DNA of 64,000 nucleotides from Rutidosis leptorrhynchoides. Lineage: Eukaryota; Streptophyta; Magnoliopsida; Asterales; Asteraceae. Under the pieces are notes generated by a model, which was given only the letters and a program-made list of their open reading frames with translations, had not been told where the DNA came from and did not search any database. Made by a program: the position numbers and the translations under genes. Positions 23,501 through 33,800 of the stretch are shown here, in pieces. Each line of letters opens with the position of its first letter. The stretch's first letter is position 1. The stretch spans positions 27,170,001-27,234,000 of the forward strand of contig NC_092341.1 of the NCBI RefSeq assembly GCF_046630445.1. The letters are read 5' to 3'.

Positions 23501-25097
23501 GAGCTTAAAAATGTAAGAGAGAAATTCAAAATTTCTGAATCAGACTGTGGATCAGCTCGTGTTCAAGGTATGTGGAATTCTGAATGTTGATTATTTTTCT
23601 GTTTAGGAAATTTTATGTGTGATAGAACAGTTCAGATATGTTATAATCTTAAGTATGTGAATACAACATCAATAATGTTATTGATGTATGACCGTGATTT
23701 TTTTTTTTATTATTATATTTTTTTGTCAATGGGAACATTCTAATGGTCATATGACCAGTAAGTCACAAAATTTCAAAACTCACACTTGCTAATGAATGAT
23801 CATGAATTGACACACATTTCTTTTCTAGATTGGTAATGTAAGAAGAGTAATAAATTCGAAGTTTTATTTCGAAAATCGAACGTTGTAGTTATAATATGAT
23901 TTTGTTATGCTCATTTATCATGTTAAAATTGATAATCAGCTAGTTTTTCATAGATTTTCATTCTTTGTAGTAGACATGTAATCGATACTTAAGGTTTAGT
24001 AATATGATCAATTTTCTAATATTATTCGCCAATGGAATGGAAATATTAGTAATACAGATATACAGATGCTTAGTATTTTTAATTTTCACGCCCTGACTAT
24101 TAATCAAACGAAAGATTAGCTGCAACATGAGGTTAGGTTTAGATTAAGCTTTTTTGTCTGCATTGGATGTTAGATTGAGGTTATATAAAAATCCGAGGTT
24201 AAAGCTCCCATGAACACCCCTATTGCAGTCTTTATTTTAAGGGTCCCGGTATCTTTATGTATATCTTGCTGGTCGCTGGATTATATTTTCATGATGATTT
24301 ATAGTAGTTTTGTTGTTTATAGATGAAATAGATGGTTTATGAAAATTTTCTTGTACGTTTATTTTTTTTTTTAATTCTGGGGAATCATATTTCACTGTAT
24401 CCTAGCCATGATGTTATCAGCAAGGGCTCTACTTTCTCATGTTACTTGTTAATGCTTATGTATATGTTATTTGTTTATTAATTTAACCCTTTTTTATTCT
24501 AAGCTACATGATGTTAGCAACAAGTGTATAATTTTATTAGTTTATTGCTTACATCTATATGAGTTTATTGTTTTTTTTTTTTATGTTTTCAGTGGCCCAA
24601 CTCACTACCAAGATCAAGCACCTTGCTACTGTCCTGCATAAAAAGGTTATATTTGATTACTTATAAAAAGGTTGCATCATCATATTTTTCAAAAAGTTGC
24701 TCCGCATCCCAATTGGTAGTTTTTCTAATGATAAAAATTTGATGAAGCTTCGGTTATTCTTTCCTATTAAGAGATAACTATGCTCATAATCATTAGCAAC
24801 ACACTCCTTTCGTATAGAGTAATTGTTTACTACTCCATCCTTGTAAACTTAGGATAGTTGATCGCCTATACTTAGTTTATTACAGGGTAACGCTCTTCAG
24901 ATACTATTATTTTAATTAACTAAGATTCATGAATGTTGATGAAAATGGTGCAGGATAAACACTCTCAAAAGGGTCTTCAAGGAATGGTACAGAAAAGGAA
25001 GAAATTATTGAAATACCTTAGAAGAACCGACTGGGATTCGTATTGCTTTTGTCTCAGAGAACTCGGTCTTCGTGACAGTGTAGATTACAAGATCTAA
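20592..25097 (+). CDS. Mitochondrial ribosomal protein uS15-like gene, exon 1 frameshifted
   Basis: Five exons: 20,592-21,469, 21,610-21,690 (or 21,686), 23,487-23,567 (or 23,489), 24,593-24,645 and 24,954-25,097, all with GT-AG junctions in consistent phase. The last three exons encode a ribosomal protein S15 domain (LTTKIKHLATVLHKK, then QKRKKLLKYLRRTDW, ending SVDYKI), which binds 16S-type rRNA in the small subunit. The long N-terminus is basic, Ser-rich and Arg-rich at its start, as expected for a mitochondrial presequence; plant mitochondrial uS15 homologues (Arabidopsis At1g15810 type) have this layout. Exon 1 holds a 13-bp tandem duplication (20,958-20,970 and 20,971-20,983) that moves the frame, so the ATG frame stops at 21,089 while the conserved frame continues to the splice site. 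Either the gene is broken, the assembly has an error, or translation starts downstream (an in-frame ATG is at 20,857). Confidence 0.85.
20958..20983 (+). repeat. 13-bp tandem duplication in uS15m exon 1
   Basis: CAAAATGCGATGC occurs twice in direct succession, followed by a third partial CAAAA. Taking one copy away would leave a frame reading through KQNAMPKPDPGSGSGS into the conserved downstream frame, so the duplication is the probable cause of the frame change in this host gene. Confidence 0.9.
22198..22853. mobile_element. Tourist/PIF-like MITE, interrupted by its own family
   Basis: Ends are inverted repeats GGGTGTGTTTGG and CCAAACACACCC, flanked by a 3-bp duplication TGA (22,195-22,197 and 22,854-22,856). 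The body is built of AGCTGGAGCT and AAGCTT-rich stretches that would fold back. Another copy is inserted at 22,380-22,721, so the element itself is about 310 bp. It lies in intron 2 of the uS15m gene. The 3-bp duplication and GGG..TTTGG end resemble Tourist/PIF-Harbinger MITEs, though TGA is not the usual TWA. Confidence 0.75.
22380..22721. mobile_element. Inner copy of the same MITE
   Basis: A 342-bp copy starting GGGTGTGTTTGG and ending CCAAACAAACCC, flanked by GTA duplications (22,377-22,379 and 22,722-22,724). The disrupted host MITE resumes as GTAGCTTATTTTTTCAGAG, matching the uninterrupted GTAGCTTATTTTTTCAGAG inside the inner copy, which confirms the insertion. Confidence 0.8.
22917..23168. 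mobile_element. hAT-like MITE candidate
   Basis: The left end GGTGTTTGTTTTTTAAT and the right end ATTGAAAAACAAATGACT are imperfect inverted repeats about 250 bp apart, in intron 2 of the uS15m gene. An internal palindrome CTGCGGACGCCTCCGCAG is at about 23,109-23,126. No clear 8-bp duplication was found, so the class is tentative. Confidence 0.45.
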
Positions 25098-25655
25098 GTT
25101 TGCAGTAATATGTTGAATAGTGTTTTAGTTATGAGTTTAAGAAATGCAATGTCTGCATAATTAAGCCAGTTGAGGGTTTTATTTTGAGACCTGATATTCA
25201 TTCCTCCGAAACGACGCCTAATGAATATCTGCGATCCCTGGAGACTCTTTCAAAGAACATTTGTGTTAGGTTTAGTTATGAACTTGCTGAATTTGTATAC
25301 AAATTTAAGTAATCTTTATATGAACTTGCTAATAAAGTTTCTTAGACTTTGTCTCTGGTGATGACGAAAGATGAATTTAGTGTTAGGTTTAGTTATGAAC
25401 AACATAATTTCAGTGGTTAATCTCTCCTACTTTTAACTTCGCGAATATCTAATTTTGTTTTCACATTTCTTTAAAAACAAATTAATTAGCATTTTAATAT
25501 CTAAATTTTGTTTTCATTAGAAGGCTAATAAAAAAGAAGAACGCTGTACATTATTAAAACCTTATGTGTACTTTACATAAATGCTCTAAAGTAAAACTCA
25601 AAGTTCCACATCAGTACACTAAAGCTAACTACTCATGAACAACAACGTTATCGTA

Positions 25656-26873
25656 TCAGGGCAAATTGATTGGAACCAATGGTGTCTCTGGTGTTGAAAA
25701 GAACGGTTGTCCTCCTGTCATCGGGTTGGTATCCACTGGCGGTGGCAATATAACTCCCGGCGACTGCCCAATCCCTGGAAATTGCGGCGGAAATTGTCCC
25801 GAGTCCATTATCGGTGGAAAGTTTTGCCCAGGGTTTATTTGTGGCGGAAAGTTTTGTCCGGGGTCAATTAGTGGCGGAAAGTTTTGTCCGGGGTTTATTT
25901 GTGGAGGAAAATTTTGTCCGGGGTCTATAAGTGGAGGAAATTGTTGCCCCGGGTTTGTTTGTGGTGGAAAATTTTGTCCAGGGTCTAAAAGTGGTGGAAA
26001 GTTTTGTCCAGGGTCTATTTGTGGAGGAAAATTTTGTCCAGGGTCTATAAGTGGTGGAAAGTTTTGTCCAGGGTTTATTTGTGGCGGAAAGTTTTGACCG
26101 GGGTTTGTTTGTGGCGGGAAATTTGGTGTCGGCACAAGTGGCGGGAGTGTGTAACCCGGCGGATTGTTATTATCAGCCGGCGGTGAGAATATCGGAACAT
26201 ACGGCGTCGGATTTGGATTAGGATCACCAAAAAGTGGCGGCGAAAATATCGGAACTAATGGTGGTGCTTGAAATGGACCATCAGGTGGTAGCTCAGGTAC
26301 CATCGGAGGTAGAATGTAGTCAGGTGGTGGTGATAATAATACTGGTGGCGGAGTTTCCACCGGTGGCGGTGGTGATGGAACAACCGGAGGCGGAGGTGAC
26401 GGGGTTGGTGGTGGAGGTGACGGAATCAGTGGTGGTGGAGGCGGAGGAGATGCTGGTGGTGGAGCCGGTGGTGGTGGTGGTGATGGCGGCGGAGATGGTG
26501 GTGGAGTAGGTGCTGGTGCCGGCGCCGGAGGTAATGGTGGTGGCCGGCGTGGAGGTGGTGGTCGGCGGGATGTAAAGGGGTTGTTTGGTGAATTACGAGA
26601 GAATGGCCATTGACCACATTTTGAAAATAGATATTGATATTATGGATCACAATTTGATGGTGATCCATTTTTGTTTCTTGATTTACCGCCTAATTTTTTA
26701 CCGCCACCATGGCTGCGTGTTTTACCGTGGCTCTTTGGTGGAGTTGCGGTTGCGTGGCGTTTATTGTCGTCGTATTCATGGTGGTATTCGGTGGTGGGTT
26801 GTGAAATGGAGGTAGTTATAAAAAGTAATGCAATGCATGTTGATAGTAGAATGTGGTGTTGCTTGACAACCAT
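25656..26873 (-). pseudogene. Secreted proline-rich cell-wall protein, one in-frame stop
   Basis: A single reading frame from ATG at 26,873 to the stop at 25,656 (about 405 codons) is open except for one TAA at 26,640-26,642. Before it: a signal peptide (HHILLSTCIALLFITTS) and a His/Lys-rich stretch ending GSPSNCDP. After it: a Cys motif (KCGQWPF), a long SPPPP/PAPAP extensin-like region, then eleven decapeptides of the PGQNFPP type and a tail ending PINLP. The stop splits what looks like one motif (CDP, 11 residues, CGQWPF), so nonsense mutation of a host extensin-like gene is likelier than two genes. It could also be a sequencing error or a stop that is tolerated. The product would have crosslinked into the cell wall. 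No intron is visible. Confidence 0.75.
25790..26110 (-). repeat. Decapeptide-coding tandem repeat (30/60-bp period)
   Basis: Eleven units of 10 codons, roughly F-P-P-(Q/L)-(I/T)-(N/D)-P-G-Q-N, often alternating Q-I-N with L-I-D so that the DNA period is 60 bp. Gly/Pro codon bias makes the repeat length-variable. Confidence 0.9.
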
Positions 26874-26911
26874 GTTTGACCTTTTGATTTACTATGTTCC
26901 TATATCAAGGC

Positions 26912-26919
26912 AATTTATA
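26912..26919 (-). promoter_or_regulatory. TATA box of the proline-rich protein gene
   Basis: Minus-strand TATAAATT, about 40 nt upstream of the ATG at 26,873, in the right place for a short 5' UTR. Confidence 0.5.
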
Positions 26920-26939
26920 GCTCTCTAGTTACACAATCA

Positions 26940-27719
26940 TGCAAGTTATCTTATTGTGTAAATAAAAAAAATACTCCATTTGTTACTCGTCCAAAGAAAG
27001 TAAAAATATTTTTAGTTAAAGTTAGACAACTCGTTTATTGATTAGTCTACAAGCTCGATTCGAACTTTTAAAAGTTACAATATTAGCTTGGTTTAAAATA
27101 TTTGAATTCAAAGCTCTTGTGTTAATAAGAATTTAGTCTAGATAAACTCATTTCATAGTTCAAAATCAAGCTAAAATAAGCTTATTAATGTTTGTCTCGT
27201 TAACAACCATTTGACTCGTTAATAACCTTATTCAGTAAGAAAATAATTGATTAATTTTGTCTACGGATGAGATATGTCACGATGATGGTAACAAATTTAG
27301 AATGTTATATTAATTTTGTCACTGAGTAAGTTTGTGATGATAGATACATAATGAATGTTGTATTATCTTGAATAGTAAAATTGCATTGGAAAACAAACCT
27401 AAATATTATGGAAGGGATCGAATTGAAGAAGAAGATGTAGATGAAAAATGGCATAAATGCATGGTGTCATGGAATGTGTGTACACTTGGTGACATAATTT
27501 ATTCAAGTTTTGATTAAAAGTTTCGTTAACTTCTCCCTAGTTGTATGTGCCCAAATTTATTGCTTTTTTGGCTCATTCCATTTAGTCTTTTACACCTATA
27601 ATCCACACGTATGACAGGTTTCACATTATTCATTTAAGTTATTACGCCGTATTAAATTACTGATGTATAAGAACAAATTCTATGCCCAAATATCACATAC
27701 AATCTCATATTTTATTGTA
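26940..27719. other. Intergenic, AT-rich, nothing seen
   Basis: Probable promoter side of the minus-strand proline-rich gene. No ORF, RNA gene or repeat boundary could be supported. Confidence 0.5.
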
Positions 27720-27721
27720 TT

Positions 27722-28010
27722 GTACTAGAAAATTTCTAACAAAGTTTAAAGAACGAAGAGACTAAACCCTGTTATCATATGTCCTTCTAAGCAAAAGGTC
27801 GATGTAATTTGACAGGGACACCCTAAGCGTATTTGCCTTTGACATGCAGTAATCTCATCCCAAATGAGACCTGTGCCTTTAATTTGCCTTCCTTCCAAAA
27901 AATCACAATGTGAAGGAGCAGGTTCGAACTTGCGCCTGTTTATGATGCAAGCCAAACACAAGGTGAGCCCAGAGATTATAAAAATCGAGTACCGTTGAGC
28001 TACAAGCTTA
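27722..28010 (-). mobile_element. tRNA-derived SINE candidate
   Basis: On the minus strand it begins near AAGCTTGTAGCTCAACGGT, which resembles a pol III A box, and has a B-box-like AAGTTCGAACCTG at about 27,925-27,937. A body of about 200 bp follows. The A-to-B spacing (about 70 bp) is larger than in a tRNA gene, and there is no cloverleaf, so it is not a tRNA gene. No clear target duplication or tail was found. Confidence 0.4.
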
Positions 28011-28021
28011 TTGGTGTTATC

Positions 28022-28560
28022 AAACTTTTTTTAAATCAAACTTTTATTAATATGAAAATTATGCAAAGACCCAATACAACAGCAACTACAAAGGAATAAA
28101 ACCGAGAATCCTCAGCTATGCTATATATAGATGCAGGAAAACTTTATTAAGCAAAATAGATAATCAGCTAAGGCTTAACATATACCCTTATTGTTTGTAG
28201 CATGAAATCATAGAATTTTGGTTTCGATAACCATCTATGCCATTCGAAGTTTCCTTTTTTCCACCGACTCGATTAGCTATTCGATAACTTGCCAAAGCTT
28301 GCTTCCAATAGATGATTTCAACCCAAGATTATCCCAATTGAAGGAATCGGCAATAACAGTAGGAATGGACCCGATTAAGGACCACCGCTCATATATTTGA
28401 TTTTAGACTTCCAAAGCTCATTTACCATTTAATAGTGCACAATCAAGTGTTTCAAGATCTTCGTTATTAGTTGGGCATCTCACCGAATGTAGATCGGTGC
28501 ATTGGTTTGAAAGTTCAGTTCAACTTATTTTGTTTTGTCCTTCAAATGAAAATGCAAATT
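28022..28560 (-). mobile_element. LINE 3' fragment, zf-RVT region, decayed
   Basis: Minus-strand translation gives pieces that parallel the LINE at 16,082-17,717: EDLETLDC (compare DLETVDHS) near 28,450 and IGSKLWQVIE (compare LGSKIWQAVG) near 28,285. A T-run at 28,024-28,031 would be its poly(A). Frames are broken in several places. The fragment is 5'-truncated and old. Confidence 0.5.
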
Positions 28561-30231
28561 GTTTGAGGAACCAAGGTATAGCCCAACGGTTCTCTCCATG
28601 TACTTTGTGTCATGAGATAGGGAGAAGTCATGGGTTCGTTCCTTAGAGATAACATGATTTTCTTTAAAACAATTGAACACCAATGATGGTGGTATATATT
28701 GACCCTATAGGGAGGTTTTACCGGATTCGTTCACGGACCTTTACTCCTGAACACTGCCCGAATGGATGTGTTCCCATGTACCGTCGATTGGATTCGGATT
28801 TCTGCCTTAACGTGTGTAATACGTGCAAATGATGATGGTCGTTGAAATAAATGATCTACTGATGCTAAAAAATCGCCGTTCATAAAAAAAATTGTTTAAC
28901 ATGGTGACTATGGAATGATGATTCAAAGGACGCATTTTATCTTCAATAATGTGATTTAGGTAATTTGTTTCGAAGATACCGTTTTGGCTTAGTGATTAGT
29001 GTTAACATATGTACTTGTGTTCATGGGCGAAACTAGAGTGGGGCAAGGGGCACTTGCCCTCGGTGAATTTGAAAATTTAAAGGTTAAAATTTAGAATTTT
29101 TTTTATTTTGCCCCTAACTTAAAAATTTATGACACAAAAGCCTTCATATTTTTCATTGTTTCTCTTTACTTTAAAGAAGGAAAAAAATGTATTTTGCCCA
29201 AAAGTCTTCATATTCCAAAAGCTCGTGACCGAATGGGTTGTATTTTAATTGAAGAATGAAAGAAAAAAATTTACACTAAATGTGAGTGCTTAAAAAAATT
29301 CGCCTCTGCTGAAAAAAAAAATCCAAATTCCACCACTGGCTTCTGTTTCACTTCTGATTACTATACATTTTGGTTACTTGTAAAAGCTAAAACAATAAAC
29401 TTTTGGGAAGATTATATTTCATACAGTTTGATATTCAAATCTCAAGTTATAACTTATAATCGGCTCGTTAAAATATTTAAATCGGTTAGCAAATTGGGCT
29501 CAACAAATTCAGCCCATTAATGTATGAAGGTTATACACTTATACTCAATGAGTTCATATAAGATTTGTTTGATAGGAAAAGGCCCATTAATTGTAAAATG
29601 TTTCATGGTGCAAATTAAAGTTTATATTTAAGGTTATTAACGAAAACACCAATTTTCAAGTAAATTATAACTACAAGCACTTAAATAAATATTGTCAAAA
29701 TACCTCCGCAAGTCACAAGATTGTCTTCCGGTCTTGTGATTTCCTATTTATCGTGCATGAACGATATTTTAGGTCGAGACTCATAATTTAGCAACAATGA
29801 CCGATTTTACTCGGCGACGCACATCTTGCGAATTTCCATGTGTACTCGGTTAGTTGACAGTCGTTAAGTACGCAAGGAAGACTTGCGATTAGGCATTGCG
29901 ACTTGGACAACAATAAAAATAGACAATAAAATCTAGTACATCAATTGCGTACGAGGTACATTATAAGAATACAAACCATTATTGTTTAGGTCAAGAAAAC
30001 GGAATAATTTAGTAAGAAGCATATGGTTTTCATGAAACGATGCATTATATTAGCAATGATGTAGCCGACGTCAAATCTTATACCATTCAAGAATCAAAAC
30101 ATCATAATGGCCTCCATACTGAGAATGCCATCAATTTCACTCTTGTAGAGTTTGGTAGATTGCTGTGTGGTTGGTGTCTTTTGGTTATTTGTGCATTCAT
30201 GTTTAGGTTTGGTTAGGGACTTAGGGTGTTG
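28561..30231. other. Intergenic with decayed repeats
   Basis: No gene is supported. At about 29,020-29,340 a dispersed-repeat-like stretch starts ATGGGCGAAACTAGAGTGGG, contains the palindromic GGGCAAGGGGCACTTGCCC, and ends near CCACCACTGGCTTC; such sequences are common in plant intergenic DNA, but I cannot name the family. The stretch 30,100-30,236 together with 40,669-40,790 reconstitutes the site where the Tat element landed. Confidence 0.4.
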
Positions 30232-30236
30232 TCAAG

Positions 30237-30801
30237 TAATGATACCGCAGCCCGCATGCGCATGTAACATACACACGGGCATGCGCTATGGTGCGTATGC
30301 GGGGTGCTCTCATGCGTCATGCGGCATGCGGATCCGTATCTGGTCCCTTTACGGCGGTTGCTTAGCTAACAAGCAAATATCTTTTCCATAATTATATCCG
30401 TGATTCGGGGGAGATGGTTATGGAAACGATTATCACTATCCTATGACGGTTCTAGAATTAGGGTTTGCCTATAAATACAAACCCTAATCGTCGTTAGCAA
30501 CATACCACGTTACGTAGCCATCTTCTACCACACATCCTACGTAACTTACATCCTCTATCATCTTCTAAAGGTTAACAGGTTAGTTCTTTATTAACTGGTA
30601 CCTACAACCTTGCTTGGGGCCTTCTGATCGACGGACGTCATCGAAGGTGGACTTAATCACTTGGCCACCCCGCCGACATCATCATGTCGGCCAGGGTTAT
30701 TCACGGTAGCCGGACCGGAGAGCCACGTTCTAAGATCCTTAAACCCCTCCTTTACGTTGAGCAAGCATGTTAAGACCCCTCGGTTAAAATATGCATGATC
30801 A
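30237..30801 (+). repeat. 5' LTR of the Tat element
   Basis: 565-bp LTR. A TATA box (TATAAATA at 30,470-30,477) follows the CCTATGACGGTT stretch, and the symmetric AGGGTTTG..CAAACCCTAA flanks it. GC-rich ATGCG motifs crowd the first 100 bp (ATGCGCATG, GCATGCGC, CATGCGGCATGCGG). Confidence 0.95.
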
Positions 30802-30803
30802 AG

Positions 30804-30821
30804 TGGTGCTTTCATTGAGAG
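30804..30821 (+). promoter_or_regulatory. Primer binding site of the Tat element
   Basis: TGGTGCTTTCATTGAGAG two bases after the 5' LTR. It is at the standard position and of a form I associate with Tat elements; I cannot assign the tRNA with confidence. Confidence 0.6.
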
Positions 30822-30865
30822 TCGAATTAATTCAAAACTGTTTAATTGTTCTTTCTTTTTAGGTT

Positions 30866-33800
30866 TTGAATTATGATTCGCTATTTACAGAATTTTTTGA
30901 ATTTTTTCTTTTTAACAGTATCATGACTTCCGAGGAATCATCGGAGCATACTCAAACAGCAATTCAACACGCGCCGTCTGGTAGTCAGCAAACGCCAGTT
31001 TTGACTACGGAGGCGGCTGCTCAAGCAGGGTACACAATGTACCCCCCACCTGTATCCGGCGAACCCTTTCAGCGGTTTAAGCCGATATATCCGGATGGGG
31101 TTACACCGCCAAGAGCAAACTCACCAGTCACAACCACGCGGTTGGATTTTTCATCGGTGGATCCAAGGGTTATCCCGATAAACGCTGGTGGCAAAACCAT
31201 GGGACCACATGTAGTTTGCTGCGGCCAGGTACCTATTTACAGTACCACTGTTTCGATACCTCTGCAGACGCAGACTATTCAGCAAAACTCGTCGTTTACA
31301 CCCCTGCAACCTTGGCAACCACCGCGCCCAGTTTCTCAATTCTTAACCCCTGCGGATGCGCAGGCGTTACTTAACAGCTGGGGATTTGGTGTCATTCCAG
31401 ACGCAAACTCTCATTGGGCGCCAATAACAGCGCAACAACAAAGCACAGCGCAAACGGTTGGGCTCTTGAGTGTGTATCCTCAGTTTTCGCAGGCATCTGT
31501 GCCACAGGTCTCGCTCCCCTTACAACCTGTGTATTCGGCATCTTCAAGTAATCCCTCTTTTCCAACACCGCAGCCGTGGGTATATCCGCAGATGCAGGGT
31601 CAACCTTGGCAAAATATTCAGGGGCAGGCTAATCTTGCAGGGCAATTTATGCAGGCCGCACCCCCTGACATGGTTCACTTATTTTCGCAGCCTGACTTCG
31701 TTCAGGACATGATGCGGCGTTTCTTTGCGGGTTTAAAAGGGGATCCTGTTAAACCACCTTTCGAGCTACCGACTACTTTTGACAAATTTCCTCCGCACAT
31801 AACTGCATATCCGTTTCCAGCAGCACCAAAGATACCTGGTACGCTAGGTACTTACAATGGTTTGTCCGATCCGGATGACTTTTTACAGCGCTTTGAGGGT
31901 GCAATGCGCACTCAAGGTTGGGTGGATCCGGTTGCGTGCCAAATATTTCCAATGACCTTGCAGGGCATTGCTCGCGAATGGTTCAATAAACTCCCGGCGG
32001 GCAGTATTGCCGGATTCATGGATCTGCGAACAAAGTTTTTATTGCAGTATCAGAATCAAAGACCACGCAAGCGCACTCACATTGAATGCCATGATATTAC
32101 GCAGAAATCCAAGGAATCTTTGGGAGAGTATCTCACAAGGTATACTAATGAATGTTTGCGCATTCCAGATCTCAAGCCAGAACAACAGATATCAGGACTC
32201 ATACATGGCATCAATTCAGAACGGCACCCAACGCTAGTCAAGCGTTTGCGTCATACGGTGCCAACAACTTACGCTGAGGCGCTTAAAGAATGTCACGATT
32301 ATATGCGGAGTGGCGAAGATAACGATGTTCCCACAAGCAGCTCGCGAAATGAAAAAAAGGATGATGATGACCGCTCACGAGATCAAAACCGCGGAAATAA
32401 TTCTCGCGGGCGTTACCATAGTGGCGGTCCTATCAGAAGTGAAAAGGGGAGATCTAATGGCAATTATCGAAGCAATAATCAGCGCGGCATCAACAATCAG
32501 AACTATGCGCTTCTTAAAAGCTTATCCAAAACGCCCAAAGAAATTTTGGCGACGGAGCCAGTATGCGCGACCTTCGCGGTCCCAACTCCGCTTACAGAAT
32601 TTGGTAAGCGGGATAAGACAAAGTATTGTGAATTTCACGATGATTACGGGCACGATACGAATAGGTGTAAAAACTTGATGGAACGGGTACTGGAGGCGCT
32701 CCGTGCGGGTAAGTTGGATCACCTCAAACCGCCAAAGAAAGATAAAGGGAAAGCCGCAGAAGAGGGGTCAAAAACTAAAACCTTCGCGTGGCAGAAAGTG
32801 GATAAGGCCAAAAATGCTGATTTAACCATTAACATGGTTGACGCAGAGAAATTAGGTCAGCGAAGAAAGTATAACGATCATCAGGATTGGGAACTTCTTC
32901 CAATCACTTTCCCTCCTGTGATGTCAATTGACAGGGTGAATGAACCTATCATTATCAAGTGCCGCATTCCTTCTTGCGGGGTGCAGGTCAAGCGCATGCA
33001 TGTCGACACTGGGAGCAGCGTTGACATTATGTACGAGCATTGCTATCAATTTCTTCCCGAACACGTGAAGGCGCAGCTACGTCCGTCTGATATCACGCTG
33101 TCTGGTTTTTCCGGAGAAAGCTCATGGCCCGTGGGACGGATAGAGTTATTAATAGAGCTCGAAGATGACAAGAATCCGCAGTTAATAAGGAACGAATTAG
33201 TTGACTTTTATGTGGTTCGCTCGACTTCGCGATATAATGCGCTACTGGGAAGAAATTTCATACGGCGTTTTAACATCATACCTTCGGTAGTGCACGGTTT
33301 GATTAAGTTTCCTACTAAGGGAGGAGTTGCCACAATGGCGTCACATCAAACGATTGAGATATGTGCGTCAGTTGTGCAAATTAACATCCCTAGCGTCGGG
33401 GAGCAGATTACAAGCAGTGCGGTCATTGCTAATCGCTTGCATCCAGATAAGGGTATAAAAATCGGCGCAGGTTTATCAGCTGAAACCAAGGCTAAGTTAC
33501 ATGGTATATTGTCCGCAAACGCAGATGTTTTCGCATGGCGCGAATCAGATATGACAGGTGTCCCGCGGGACATTGCGGAACATAAATTGAATGTTAATCC
33601 ATCGCTCACACCTGTTAGACAAAAGAAGCGGCATATGGCTTTAGACCGCAGTGATTGGCTATGCGCAGAAGTAGACAACCTTGTCAAAGCAAACATTCTA
33701 CGCGAAGTGCGTTATCAAACATGGGTTGCCAATCCGGTGTTGGTGAAAAAGGCTGATGGTAACTGGAGAATGTGCGTTGATTTTAAAGACATTAACAAAG

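Noticed and set aside
25666-26097. Plus-strand Cys/Gly-rich ORF opposite the proline-rich gene
   Set aside because: It is the complement of the decapeptide repeat; the minus frame has signal peptide, TATA box and family features.
27900-28005. tRNA gene
   Set aside because: A- and B-box-like motifs are present but too far apart, and no cloverleaf stems could be drawn.
30152-30391. ORF repeated at 39,879-40,253
   Set aside because: Both lie in the Tat LTRs and share the same LTR-coded end; no gene.
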